From positions 832,501-896,500 of the forward strand of contig NZ_CP073745.1 in assembly GCF_024397975.1 (NCBI RefSeq): 64,000 nt of DNA. Direction: 5' to 3'. This document shows positions 9,556 through 18,086 of this stretch, piece after piece. How positions within the stretch are numbered: position 1 is the first letter of the stretch; each line of letters opens with the position of its first letter. Under the pieces are notes generated by a model. That model ran no database searches. It was given only the letters and a program-made list of their open reading frames with translations, and was not told where the DNA came from. The position numbers and the translations under genes were made by a program. The DNA comes from Bacterioplanoides sp. SCSIO 12839 (lineage in GTDB: Bacteria > Pseudomonadota > Gammaproteobacteria > Pseudomonadales > Oceanobacteraceae).

Positions 9556-10332
9556 TTACCAGAACAGAGTTTCTTCTTTGCGCTTGGTCAATACTTCGTA
9601 GCCATCAGCGGTAACCAGAATAGTGTGCTCCCACTGAGCGGATAGCTTGCGGTCTTTGGTGACCACGGTCCATTCGTCTTTTAACAGCTTATTAAAACGG
9701 GTGCCCTGATTGATCATGGGTTCAATGGTGAAGGTCATGCCTTCTTGCAACTCAAAACCGGTACCGGCTTTGCCATAGTGCAGAACCTGAGGGTCTTCGT
9801 GGAATTCCTTACCAATGCCATGGCCGCAATATTCACGAACGACAGAATAGTGGTTTTTCTCGGCGTGCTTCTGAATCGCTGCACCAATATCGCCTAAGCG
9901 AGTCCCTGGTTTCACCATCTCAATGCCCATGTATAAACATTCCTGAGTGATATCGACTAAGCGCTTATTGGGAGCCAGTGGCTCGCCGACATGAAACATT
10001 TTACTGGTATCGCCGTGGTAACCGTCTTTGATAACAGTGATGTCAATGTTGATGATGTCGCCTTTTTTCAGGGCTTTATCGTCGCTTGGAATGCCATGGC
10101 AGATAACATGGTTCACCGATGTGCAGATCGACTTTGGAAAACCACGGTAATTCAGAGGGGCTGGGATGGCCTGTTGTTCGTTGACTATATAGTCGTGACA
10201 AATACGATCCAGTTCGCCGGTGGTCACTCCGGGTTTGACGTACTCACCAATCATCTCCAGAGCCTCTGCAGCCAAGCGGCCTGCAATGCGCATTTTTTCG
10301 ATTTCTTCGGCGGTTTTTATGGTGACGTTCAT
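9556..10332 (-). CDS. map: Type I methionine aminopeptidase
   Basis: A 258-residue protein that removes the initiator methionine from nascent proteins. The five metal ligands can be placed: Asp in NIDITVIKDGYHGDTSKMF (two Asp), His in GHGIGKEFHEDP, Glu in FTIEPMI and Glu in SAQWEHTILVT. I start at ATG 10332 (MNVTIKTAEEIEKMR), matching family N-termini; the open frame continues upstream without similarity. It is divergent from rpsB and first in a map-glnD unit. Confidence 0.96.
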   Translation of the reverse strand: MNVTIKTAEEIEKMRIAGRLAAEALEMIGEYVKPGVTTGELDRICHDYIVNEQQAIPAPLNYRGFPKSICTSVNHVICHGIPSDDKALKKGDIINIDITVIKDGYHGDTSKMFHVGEPLAPNKRLVDITQECLYMGIEMVKPGTRLGDIGAAIQKHAEKNHYSVVREYCGHGIGKEFHEDPQVLHYGKAGTGFELQEGMTFTIEPMINQGTRFNKLLKDEWTVVTKDRKLSAQWEHTILVTADGYEVLTKRKEETLFW

Positions 10333-10379
10333 AGCCGTGGAGTTGCTCCGGTTGGATCTTAAAAAGTTGGATGGCCTGT

Positions 10380-10409
10380 ATTGTAATGGGGTTGAGCAAA
10401 GGATTCCAA
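10380..10409 (-). promoter_or_regulatory. Candidate map promoter
   Basis: On the minus strand TTGGAA (10409-10404), an 18-base spacer and TACAAT (10385-10380) form a sigma-70-like pair 48 bases ahead of the map start codon. Confidence 0.5.
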
Positions 10410-10524
10410 TCGACGGCAAGGCTGAACAGAGTGTTCAACTCCTATGGTTTCTGGTGATTAGTATTATTGATGCCGTTGGTTTCTGCTAAATAGCGCGACA
10501 GCTCTGGCCTTTGCTGCTTAAAAG

Positions 10525-10542
10525 TGATATAAAGCGCCCGCG
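10525..10542 (+). promoter_or_regulatory. Candidate rpsB promoter with extended -10 and GC-rich discriminator
   Basis: TG-A-TATAAA followed directly by GCGCCCGCG. The TGn extension, near-consensus -10 and G+C-only discriminator are the features described for stringently controlled rpsB promoters in gammaproteobacteria. No good -35 is visible, which is acceptable for an extended -10 promoter. It implies a leader of about 145-150 nt. Confidence 0.65.
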
Positions 10543-10689
10543 AATTTCGCCCTGAGATGTCATTGCATCCAGGAATACTAAAACACACACGTATCACAAC
10601 GTGTTGCCGGGGTGCCTTAATCATAGTTATGAAGCGGGTCGGCAAGATGGGTACGTGGAGGCCTAACCCAAGTTAATAAGGTAAATATC
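10543..10689 (+). promoter_or_regulatory. rpsB 5' leader, candidate S2 autoregulatory region
   Basis: The gene-free stretch 10333-10689 holds the map and rpsB promoters and this leader. The leader contains ACACACGT-ATCAC-AACGTGTTG, which can fold (ACACG/CGTGT), then CCGGGGTGCC and a late CCTAACCCAAGTTAATAAGG block ending in the ribosome-binding site. The rpsB-tsf operon is repressed by S2 through its leader in E. coli relatives. The match is by arrangement and short motifs remembered from that system, not by covariance. Confidence 0.5.
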
Positions 10690-11439
10690 ATGGCACAAGT
10701 AAGCATGCGTGACCTGCTGAAAGCAGGTGTACACTTTGGTCACCAAACTCGTTACTGGAACCCTAAAATGGGTAAGTACATCTTTGGTGCTCGCAACAAG
10801 ATTCATATCATCAACCTGGAGCACACTGTTCCGGCTCTGAACGAAGCACTGAACCTGGTTGAAGGCCTGGCTGCTAAAAACAACAAAGTTCTGTTTGTTG
10901 GTACTAAACGCGCAGCAGGTAAAATCATGAAAGAGCAAGCTGAGCGTGCAAGCATGCCGTTCGTTGCTCACCGCTGGTTAGGCGGTATGCTGACTAACTA
11001 CAAAACTATCCGTCAGTCTATTAAGCGCCTGCGTGACTTGGAAGCGCAACAAAACGACGGTACTTTTGAGCAGCTGACTAAAAAAGAAGCGCTGATGCGT
11101 ACCCGCGAGATGGAAAAATTAGAGCGCTCCATCGGTGGTATCAAAGAAATGGGCGGTCTGCCTGATCTGGTATTCGTGATCGACGTTGACCACGAGCGTA
11201 TCGCTATTCAGGAAGCAAACAAGCTGGGTATCCCGGTTGTTGGTGTTGTTGATACTAACTCTAACCCAGATGGTATCGACTACGTTATCCCAGGTAACGA
11301 CGATGCGATCCGTGCCATTCAGATCTACGCAACAGCAATGGCTGATGCAGTTCTGGACGGTAAGCAAGCGAACGGTGCTCCAGCAAGCGAATTTGTTGAA
11401 GTAGCTGAAGAAGCGCCAGCAGCAGACGCCGCTGAATAA
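10690..11439 (+). CDS. rpsB: 30S ribosomal protein S2
   Basis: A 249-residue protein starting [20 protein letters not shown], the canonical S2 opening, with [25 protein letters not shown] and [19 protein letters not shown] all present. It binds the 30S head-body junction. The Ala/Glu-rich C-terminal tail is typical. The start has a clear AAGG upstream. It leads the rpsB-tsf unit. Confidence 0.98.
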   Translation: MAQVSMRDLLKAGVHFGHQTRYWNPKMGKYIFGARNKIHIINLEHTVPALNEALNLVEGLAAKNNKVLFVGTKRAAGKIMKEQAERASMPFVAHRWLGGMLTNYKTIRQSIKRLRDLEAQQNDGTFEQLTKKEALMRTREMEKLERSIGGIKEMGGLPDLVFVIDVDHERIAIQEANKLGIPVVGVVDTNSNPDGIDYVIPGNDDAIRAIQIYATAMADAVLDGKQANGAPASEFVEVAEEAPAADAAE

Positions 11440-11454
11440 GCTAACGGCTCGATC

Positions 11455-11482
11455 GAAAAAGGGGGGCTTGCCCCCTTTTTTT
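11455..11482 (+). terminator. Attenuator/terminator between rpsB and tsf
   Basis: AAAAAGGGGG-GCTTG-CCCCCTTTTTTT is a strong G+C stem with a T tract, placed 16 bases after the rpsB stop and about 55 before tsf. As in E. coli, it probably lets part of the transcription continue into tsf, setting S2 and EF-Ts at different levels. Confidence 0.85.
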
Positions 11483-11536
11483 GGATAAACGGTTTTTGAA
11501 TAAAAAATTTGCACAAAATTTTTAGAGGAATTTGAT

Positions 11537-12388
11537 ATGGCAATTTCTGCTGCATTAGTAAAAGAGCTGCGTGAGCGTACTGGCCTGGGCATGCTGGAGT
11601 GTAAAAAAGCACTGACAGCGAACGATGGCGACATTGATAAGGCGATCGAAGATCTGCGTAAAAACTCTGGCCTGAAAGCGGCTAAAAAAGCTGGTCGTAC
11701 TGCGGCTGAAGGTAAAGTACGCGTTGTTGCAACTGAAGGCGGTATGGTTGCCGTTGAAGTTAACTCTGAAACTGACTTCGCTGCTGGCGATGCAAACTTC
11801 GGTGGTTTTGCGGACAAAGTTGCTGCAAAACTGGCTGAAACTAAAGAAACTGACGTTGCCAAGTTGACCGAAGGTGAGCTGGAAGAAGATCGTATGGCAC
11901 TGGTTCAGAAAATCGGTGAAAACATCACGGTTCGTCGTGCATTCCTGGTTGAAGGTGAAACGGTTGGTGCTTACGTTCACGCTAACGGCAAAATCGCTGC
12001 CATCGTTGAGCTGAAAGGCGGCAATGCAGACGTTGCTAAAGACATCGCGATGCATGTAACTGCGGTTAATCCTCGCGTTCTGGCTCCAGAAGATATGCCA
12101 CAAGAAGACCTGGAGAAAGAAAAAGACATCATCAAGGCTCAGCCTGATATGGAAGGTAAGCCAGCTGAAATCGTTGAGAAGATGATGGGCGGCCGTATCA
12201 AGAAGTTCCTGAAAGAAAACAGCCTGCTGGAACAGCCTTTCGTTAAGAACCCAGACCAATCCATCGCTCAGCTGGCTAAAGCTGAAGGTGCTGAGGTTGT
12301 TTCTTTCGTTCGTATCGAAGTGGGCGAAGGTATCGAAGTTGAAGAAGTTGACTTCGCTGCAGAAGTGGCTGCACAGCTGAACGGCTAA
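11537..12388 (+). CDS. tsf: Translation elongation factor Ts
   Basis: A 283-residue protein, the nucleotide-exchange factor for EF-Tu. It begins [20 protein letters not shown] followed by ECKKAL, and has the TDFAAGD core segment ([12 protein letters not shown]) and the C-terminal [37 protein letters not shown] lies upstream at good spacing. Length equals the E. coli protein. Confidence 0.98.
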   Translation: MAISAALVKELRERTGLGMLECKKALTANDGDIDKAIEDLRKNSGLKAAKKAGRTAAEGKVRVVATEGGMVAVEVNSETDFAAGDANFGGFADKVAAKLAETKETDVAKLTEGELEEDRMALVQKIGENITVRRAFLVEGETVGAYVHANGKIAAIVELKGGNADVAKDIAMHVTAVNPRVLAPEDMPQEDLEKEKDIIKAQPDMEGKPAEIVEKMMGGRIKKFLKENSLLEQPFVKNPDQSIAQLAKAEGAEVVSFVRIEVGEGIEVEEVDFAAEVAAQLNG

Positions 12389-12447
12389 TAACCGTTATGC
12401 ATCACTGATGTCACTTTGCTATTGATGTCACCATGGTGATGCAATCC

Positions 12448-12470
12448 TATGCCGGGCTTGTCCCGGCATA
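12448..12470 (+). terminator. Candidate tsf terminator hairpin
   Basis: TATGCCGGG-CTTGT-CCCGGCATA has nine-base arms, 60 bases past the tsf stop. The following bases (TTTGTG) are only a weak T tract, so read-through into pyrH is likely. Confidence 0.6.
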
Positions 12471-12482
12471 TTTGTGTCTGAA

Positions 12483-12511
12483 TATACACAGAATATTCAA
12501 CGTTTTATGAT
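12483..12511 (+). promoter_or_regulatory. Candidate pyrH promoter
   Basis: TATACA, a 17-base spacer and TATGAT lie about 80 bases before the pyrH start and just after the tsf hairpin. The match to sigma-70 consensus is moderate. Confidence 0.4.
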
Positions 12512-12591
12512 AACCCGTGTACGCTGGTTATGCGCCGCGATGGCGTTAAAATCGACTCATTGACTACCTGCCTGACTTGGAGAACTTCTGT

Positions 12592-13332
12592 ATGGCCGAA
12601 CAGAAAAGCGCTAAATACAAACGAATTTTGCTGAAACTCAGCGGTGAAGCCTTAATGGGCGAGATGGACTTCGGTATTGACCCTAAAGTCCTTGATCGTA
12701 TGGCGCTTGAAATTGCGCAGCTGCGAGGTATCGGTGTTCAGGTAGGGCTGGTAATTGGTGGCGGTAACCTGTTCCGCGGTAAGGCTTTAAGTGAAGCCGG
12801 TCTGGATCGTGTTGCCGGTGACCACATGGGTATGCTGGCAACCGTTATGAATGCGTTGGCAATGCGTGATGCACTGGAGCGTGCCAATATGCCAACCCGT
12901 GTGATGTCGGCAATTCCAATGAGTGGAGTGGTGGATCATTACGATCGTCGTAGTGCCATTCGTGCACTGGATTCTGGTGATGTGGTGATTTTTTCGGCGG
13001 GTACCGGTAACCCATTCTTTACTACCGATTCAGCGGCCTGCTTGCGTGGTATCGAAATCAATGCCGATCTGGTTTTAAAAGCAACCAATGTTGATGGTGT
13101 GTATACTGCTGACCCGAAAAAAGATCCAAGCGCAGAAAAATACGACTGCCTGACCTATCAGGAAGTGTTAGAGAAACAACTGGGTGTGATGGATTTAACC
13201 GCTATTTGTCTGGCGCGTGACCACAACATGCCACTGCGTGTTTACGATATGAATGAAACCGGTGTACTGGCGCGATTAATGACCGGCGGCAATGACGGTA
13301 CGCTGATTGTGAGTGAGGAGCAAAACGCATGA
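12592..13332 (+). CDS. pyrH: UMP kinase
   Basis: A 246-residue hexameric kinase that phosphorylates UMP to UDP. It has the amino-acid-kinase fold with [23 protein letters not shown] and [21 protein letters not shown] 12592 is preceded by GGAGA at eight bases; the in-frame TTG 12577 overlaps that Shine-Dalgarno and is not the start. Its ATGA stop overlaps the frr start by four bases, showing translational coupling. Confidence 0.97.
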   Translation: MAEQKSAKYKRILLKLSGEALMGEMDFGIDPKVLDRMALEIAQLRGIGVQVGLVIGGGNLFRGKALSEAGLDRVAGDHMGMLATVMNALAMRDALERANMPTRVMSAIPMSGVVDHYDRRSAIRALDSGDVVIFSAGTGNPFFTTDSAACLRGIEINADLVLKATNVDGVYTADPKKDPSAEKYDCLTYQEVLEKQLGVMDLTAICLARDHNMPLRVYDMNETGVLARLMTGGNDGTLIVSEEQNA

Positions 13333-13886
13333 TTAATGAAATCAAACAAGATGCTGAAGCGCGGATGACCAAAAGTGTTGCAGCTATGGTCGACGCTTTT
13401 AAAAAGGTTCGTACCGGTCGTGCTAATCCAGCCATTCTGGATGGTGTGATGGTTGATTACTATGGTTCTGATACCCCGATTGCTCAGGTGGCTAATATCA
13501 TCGTTGAAGACGGTCGTAGCCTGGCGGTAAATCCGTGGGAAAAGAACATGATCCCAGCGATTGAGAAAGCCATCATGAAGGCCAATCTGGGTCTGAATCC
13601 GGCAACTTCCGGTGATGTAATTCGTATCCCAATGCCGCCGCTGACCGAAGAAACCCGTAAAGAGTACATCAAACAAGCACGCGCAGAAGCGGAAAAAGGT
13701 CGGGTATCCGTCCGTAATATCCGTCGCGATGCCAATGGTGATATTAAAGATCTGCTGAAAGAAAAAGAGATCTCTGAAGATGAGCAACGCGGTGGCGAAG
13801 ATCAGATTCAGAAGTTGACCGATAAGTTTATCGCTCAGGTAGACAAACTGTTAGCAGATAAAGAAAAGGATCTGATGCAAGTTTAA
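13329..13886 (+). CDS. frr: Ribosome recycling factor
   Basis: A 185-residue protein that splits post-termination ribosomes with EF-G. The family signatures [14 protein letters not shown] and the C-terminal [22 protein letters not shown] are present. Normal length. Coupled to pyrH by a four-base overlap. Confidence 0.98.
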   Translation: MINEIKQDAEARMTKSVAAMVDAFKKVRTGRANPAILDGVMVDYYGSDTPIAQVANIIVEDGRSLAVNPWEKNMIPAIEKAIMKANLGLNPATSGDVIRIPMPPLTEETRKEYIKQARAEAEKGRVSVRNIRRDANGDIKDLLKEKEISEDEQRGGEDQIQKLTDKFIAQVDKLLADKEKDLMQV

Positions 13887-13914
13887 GTCACAAGCACTCA
13901 GACGACTCTTTATT

Positions 13915-14679
13915 ATGTCTACCAGTATTGATGATAACCTGGCCGTTCAGGGCCAGGTGCCTAAGCATGTTGCAATTATTATGGATGGCAACAATCGTTG
14001 GGCAAAAAAACGTTTTATGCCCGGAGTTGCTGGGCATAAAGCGGGTGTTGATGCAGTACGAGCTGTGGTTGAAACCTCGGCCAGAGAAGGGGTGGAAGTT
14101 TTAACCCTGTTTGCCTTCAGTAGTGAAAACTGGCGGCGCCCTGCCAATGAAGTCAGTGCCTTAATGCAACTGTTTGCCGTGGCACTTCAGCGCGAAGTCA
14201 AAAAACTGCACAAAAATAATATTCGACTGGTGGTCATGGGTGACTTATCCGGCTTTAACGATCAGATTCAGACTCTGGTACACGAAGCTCAGGAAAAAAC
14301 CCGTGACAATACCGCCATGACCCTGGTCATTGCCGCTAACTATGGTGGTCAGTGGGATATTGTGCAGGCATCAAAACGGATTGCTGAAGAAGTTCAGGCT
14401 GGCCGCTTAGCCGTTAGCGATATCAATGAAGCCGTTTTTCATCAATACACCTGGCTGAACGAATTCCCGGCGCCGGATCTGATGATTCGTACCGGTGGAG
14501 AACAACGCATCAGTAATTTTATGCTGTGGCAAACCGCTTATGCAGAATATTACTTCTCCGATGCCTTGTGGCCTGATTTCAAAGAACAAGAATATAAAAA
14601 AGCGTTAGCTGCATTTGCCGATCGCACTCGTCGTTTTGGCCGCACTGACGATCAGCTCAAGGAAGCTTCCGATGACTAA
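13915..14679 (+). CDS. uppS: Undecaprenyl diphosphate synthase (cis-prenyltransferase)
   Basis: A 254-residue enzyme that makes the C55 lipid carrier precursor from farnesyl diphosphate and IPP at the membrane surface. It has the catalytic Asp motif IIMDGNNRWAKKR, the FAFSSENWRRP segment and the C-terminal RTGGEQRISNFMLWQTAYAEYYF. The last codons overlap the start of cdsA by eight bases. Confidence 0.97.
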   Translation: MSTSIDDNLAVQGQVPKHVAIIMDGNNRWAKKRFMPGVAGHKAGVDAVRAVVETSAREGVEVLTLFAFSSENWRRPANEVSALMQLFAVALQREVKKLHKNNIRLVVMGDLSGFNDQIQTLVHEAQEKTRDNTAMTLVIAANYGGQWDIVQASKRIAEEVQAGRLAVSDINEAVFHQYTWLNEFPAPDLMIRTGGEQRISNFMLWQTAYAEYYFSDALWPDFKEQEYKKALAAFADRTRRFGRTDDQLKEASDD

Positions 14680-15517
14680 AGTTCGTGTCATCACCGCTCT
14701 GGTGTTAGCCCCGTTAATGATTTTTGGCATTTTCTTTTTGCCACTGAAGCAATTTGCTTTGTTTATCGCTGCCATCGCCACGATTGGCGCTTGGGAATGG
14801 GCCAATATTGCGGGCTATACCAAAAATATCAGCCGTATCGCTTATGCCTTTGTGGTGTTTGCCTGTTTGTATGCTACCGCACGTTTTCTCAAAGTGAATG
14901 AGGAATATCTGATTTATTTCCTGGCGGTTGGCACGCTGTGGTGGGTCGTCGCATTTGCGTTAGTGAAACAATATCCGGGCGGTACCGAATTATGGAATTC
15001 CCGCCCGATCCGTGCCTTGCTGGGTTTGTGTGTGCTGGTTCCTATGTGGGTGGGCTTTATGCATTTAAAGCAACAGCCGCACAGCTCGTTACTGATTATT
15101 TATCTGATGCTGATTATCTGGGGCGCTGATACCGGTGCGTATTTTGCGGGTCGTCAGTGGGGGAAATCCAAGCTGGCGCCAAACGTCAGTCCTGGCAAGT
15201 CATGGGCTGGATTCTGGGGAGGATTCGCGACCAGTCTGTTGGTTGCAGTGGCATTTTTGGCGTACATCAATGATCAGATTCAATCGGTGGACAGCGAGTT
15301 TGCTGTATCACTGCTGCTGATTACTGTGATTACCGCGGTGGTATCCGTACTGGGTGATTTAGTCGAAAGCATGATGAAGCGTCATCGTGGAATCAAAGAC
15401 AGCTCACAGCTGTTGCCGGGTCATGGTGGTGTGCTGGATCGTATTGATAGCATGGCCTCCGCAGTGCCGGTGTTTGCTTTCTGTATGCTGATCTTTAACT
15501 GGGGCCTGAACGGCTGA
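14672..15517 (+). CDS. cdsA: Phosphatidate cytidylyltransferase (CDP-diglyceride synthase)
   Basis: A 281-residue polytopic inner-membrane enzyme that forms CDP-diacylglycerol, the branch point of phospholipid synthesis. About eight hydrophobic helices are visible. The signature region GDLVESMMKRHRGIKDSSQLLPGHGGVLDRIDS, with its metal-binding acidic residues, lies near the C-terminus. I start at ATG 14672 (MTKVRVITALVLAPLM), overlapping the end of uppS; the more upstream frame start lacks membrane character. Confidence 0.96.
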   Translation: MTKVRVITALVLAPLMIFGIFFLPLKQFALFIAAIATIGAWEWANIAGYTKNISRIAYAFVVFACLYATARFLKVNEEYLIYFLAVGTLWWVVAFALVKQYPGGTELWNSRPIRALLGLCVLVPMWVGFMHLKQQPHSSLLIIYLMLIIWGADTGAYFAGRQWGKSKLAPNVSPGKSWAGFWGGFATSLLVAVAFLAYINDQIQSVDSEFAVSLLLITVITAVVSVLGDLVESMMKRHRGIKDSSQLLPGHGGVLDRIDSMASAVPVFAFCMLIFNWGLNG

Positions 15518-15531
15518 ACAATGGCTGACAG

Positions 15532-16722
15532 ATGGCTTCCATTCAAAACATTACGGTATTAGGTGCGACAGGCTCGATTGGCCAGAACACGCTGGATGTG
15601 ATTCGTCGTCATCCGGATAAATACCGTGCCTTTGCGTTAACAGCCGCCCGTAGTGTTGAACAGATGCTGGCCGACATTGCCGAGTTTCAGCCACGTTACG
15701 CGGTGATGGTCGATCCTCAGGCGGCACAGCAGCTTAATAACCAATTGCCCCCTGATGGCGCTGCCACCGAGATCCTGAGTGGCGATGAAGCGCTGGCGAT
15801 GGTTGCTTCCCATGAGGAGGTTGATCAGGTGATGGCGGCCATTGTTGGCGCGGCCGGGTTATTACCATCATTAGCGGCGGCACAATCGGGTAAGCGTGTC
15901 TTACTGGCCAATAAAGAAAGCCTGGTGATGGCGGGGCCGCTGTTTATGCAGGCGGTAGAGCAAGGCAAGGCTGAGCTGTTACCGATTGATAGTGAACATA
16001 ACGCCATCTTTCAAAGCATGCCGGAATCATACACCGGTGAGCTCAGTGCTCATGGCATCGACAAGATTCTGTTGACCGCTTCTGGCGGGCCATTCCGGGG
16101 TAAAAGCCGTGATGACTTAACGGCCGTAACGCCTGAGCAGGCGGTGGCACATCCTAACTGGTCAATGGGCGCTAAGATTTCTGTTGATTCCGCCACCTTG
16201 ATGAACAAAGGGCTAGAGCTGATTGAAGCCTGCTTCTTGTTTCATTGTTTGCCTGAACAGGTTCAGGTCGTTGTGCACCCACAAAGTGTGATTCATTCTA
16301 TGGTGCAATATTGCGATGGCTCAGTGATTGCCCAGCTCGGTCAGCCGGATATGCGTACACCGATTGCTTATGGCTTGGCCTGGCCTGAACGTGTCGAAGC
16401 AGGCGTGAAGTCACTCGATTTATTCGAGATTGCACAGCTCGATTTTATGCCACCGGATGAAATCAGCTTTCCGTGTTTACGTCTGGCGAAAGAAGCCTTT
16501 GCCGCTGGTGGCACCATGCCCGCGGTATTAAACGCTGCCAATGAAGTGGCGGTTGACGCTTTTTTACGCCAAGAACTGTCATTTACAGCGATCCCTGACT
16601 TGATTGAACAAGTGATGAAACGTCATGCTGTGCAGCAGATTGAACAGTTGCAAACCGTATTAGATGCTGATCGCTGGGCTCGCAACTGCGCACAACAGCT
16701 TATGACCGAGGAATCCCTGTGA
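15532..16722 (+). CDS. dxr: 1-deoxy-D-xylulose 5-phosphate reductoisomerase
   Basis: A 396-residue NADPH enzyme making MEP, the committed step of the non-mevalonate isoprenoid pathway that feeds uppS upstream. It has the N-terminal nucleotide-binding [24 protein letters not shown], the metal-site [11 protein letters not shown], and the flexible loop with SGGPFRG and [23 protein letters not shown]. Normal length. The stop overlaps the GTG start of rseP by four bases. Confidence 0.97.
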   Translation: MASIQNITVLGATGSIGQNTLDVIRRHPDKYRAFALTAARSVEQMLADIAEFQPRYAVMVDPQAAQQLNNQLPPDGAATEILSGDEALAMVASHEEVDQVMAAIVGAAGLLPSLAAAQSGKRVLLANKESLVMAGPLFMQAVEQGKAELLPIDSEHNAIFQSMPESYTGELSAHGIDKILLTASGGPFRGKSRDDLTAVTPEQAVAHPNWSMGAKISVDSATLMNKGLELIEACFLFHCLPEQVQVVVHPQSVIHSMVQYCDGSVIAQLGQPDMRTPIAYGLAWPERVEAGVKSLDLFEIAQLDFMPPDEISFPCLRLAKEAFAAGGTMPAVLNAANEVAVDAFLRQELSFTAIPDLIEQVMKRHAVQQIEQLQTVLDADRWARNCAQQLMTEESL

Positions 16723-18059
16723 CTCTGCTGTATTTTATCATTGCCATCAGTGTGCTGGTGGTTATCCATGAATATGGCCATTTTTGGGTTGCACGCCGTT
16801 GTGGCGTCAAAGTACTGCGTTTTTCAGTGGGGTTTGGTAACCCACTGTTCTCCTGGAAAGATAAGCACGATACCGAATTCGCCATTGCTCCCATTCCATT
16901 AGGCGGTTACGTCAAAATGCTCGATGAGCGTGAAGGTCCGGTGCCTGAGCATTTGTTGGATCAGGCGTTTACCCAAAAAACAGCCTGGCAACGTATCGCC
17001 ATTGCCGCCGCTGGTCCGATAGCTAACTTTTTATTTGCCATTATTGCTTATTGGATTCTGTTTGTTGCCGGAACCACAGGTGTGGTGCCAGTGGTGGGCG
17101 AGGTCAAAGATAGCACCCCAGCAGCAGTGGCCGGATTACGCAGCGGTGATGAAATTATTGCCATCGATGGTGAAGAAACCACCAGTTGGCAGGAAGTCAG
17201 CTGGCAGCTGGTGAATTTTATTGGTGAAGATGCCAGCTTCCCTGTGGTTGTTGAGTCGGAGTCCGGTGCTCAGCGTCGTGTTGATATCAGTGTATCGGCC
17301 TGGTTATCTGACAGTGAAGCCCCAGACCCTATTGACGGTTTAGGAATTGAACCACGCCGCATGGATATTCCCGCTCAGATCGGCCAATTATCCGAAGACG
17401 GTCGTGCCTTGGCATCCGGTTTAAAAACCGGTGATATTATTCTGGAAGTCGACCTTACCCCGATAAGCGATTGGTATCAGTGGGTGGAGATTGTTCAGGC
17501 GGCTCCGGAACAAACACTGGCTCTGCTTATTGAGCGAGATGACCAAACTCAGGTACTCAGCCTGACACCGGCTCGCAAAGAGTTGGATGATGGAGAAGTG
17601 ATTGGTTTTGTTGGTGCTGGTGTGCAGGTGCCGGAGATTCCTGCTGACTGGTTACGTACGTCACAAGCTGGTTTTTTGCAGGCTCTGTCTTTGGGGGTTG
17701 AGAAAACCTGGAACCTGATTGGTTTTACCCTTGAATCGTTATGGAAGATGATCCGTGGCGATGTCTCAGTTAAGAACTTGAGTGGCCCTATTACCATTGC
17801 TAAAGTAGCGGGCTCATCTGCATCAGGGGGGCTGGAAAGCTTTATCGGCTTCCTGGCGTTGTTGAGTGTGTCACTGGGTGTTTTGAATTTATTACCTGTT
17901 CCTATGTTAGATGGCGGGCATATCCTGTTTTACAGCGCAGAAATGCTGACAGGAAAACCTTTGCCTGAGAAGGTGCAGATTGCCGCCATTAAAGTGGGCA
18001 TGTTTTTGTTGTTCAGCCTCATGGCTGTTGCTTTTTATAATGATATCAGCCGGTTGTAA
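16719..18059 (+). CDS. rseP: RIP zinc metalloprotease RseP (site-2 protease)
   Basis: A 446-residue inner-membrane protease that cleaves anti-sigma factor RseA during the sigma-E envelope response. The HExxH site is [13 protein letters not shown] near residue 17, and the third zinc ligand is in [14 protein letters not shown] near residue 395. Two PDZ domains lie between. It starts with GTG at 16719, inside the dxr stop (GTGA), showing coupling. It is upstream of bamA, whose barrel assembly it indirectly monitors. Confidence 0.96.
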   Translation: MTLLYFIIAISVLVVIHEYGHFWVARRCGVKVLRFSVGFGNPLFSWKDKHDTEFAIAPIPLGGYVKMLDEREGPVPEHLLDQAFTQKTAWQRIAIAAAGPIANFLFAIIAYWILFVAGTTGVVPVVGEVKDSTPAAVAGLRSGDEIIAIDGEETTSWQEVSWQLVNFIGEDASFPVVVESESGAQRRVDISVSAWLSDSEAPDPIDGLGIEPRRMDIPAQIGQLSEDGRALASGLKTGDIILEVDLTPISDWYQWVEIVQAAPEQTLALLIERDDQTQVLSLTPARKELDDGEVIGFVGAGVQVPEIPADWLRTSQAGFLQALSLGVEKTWNLIGFTLESLWKMIRGDVSVKNLSGPITIAKVAGSSASGGLESFIGFLALLSVSLGVLNLLPVPMLDGGHILFYSAEMLTGKPLPEKVQIAAIKVGMFLLFSLMAVAFYNDISRL

Positions 18060-18086
18060 TTCCGGCCTTTTTGGAAAACTGTATTA

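Noticed and set aside
1248-10332. Prophage, insertion sequence or integron signatures in the accessory genes
   Set aside because: No transposase, integrase, terminal inverted repeat or target duplication could be read here or elsewhere in the window.
11555-12259. A 234-codon open frame antisense to tsf
   Set aside because: Phe/Asn/Cys-rich mirror of the tsf coding strand, no start signal and no family resemblance; tsf is certain.
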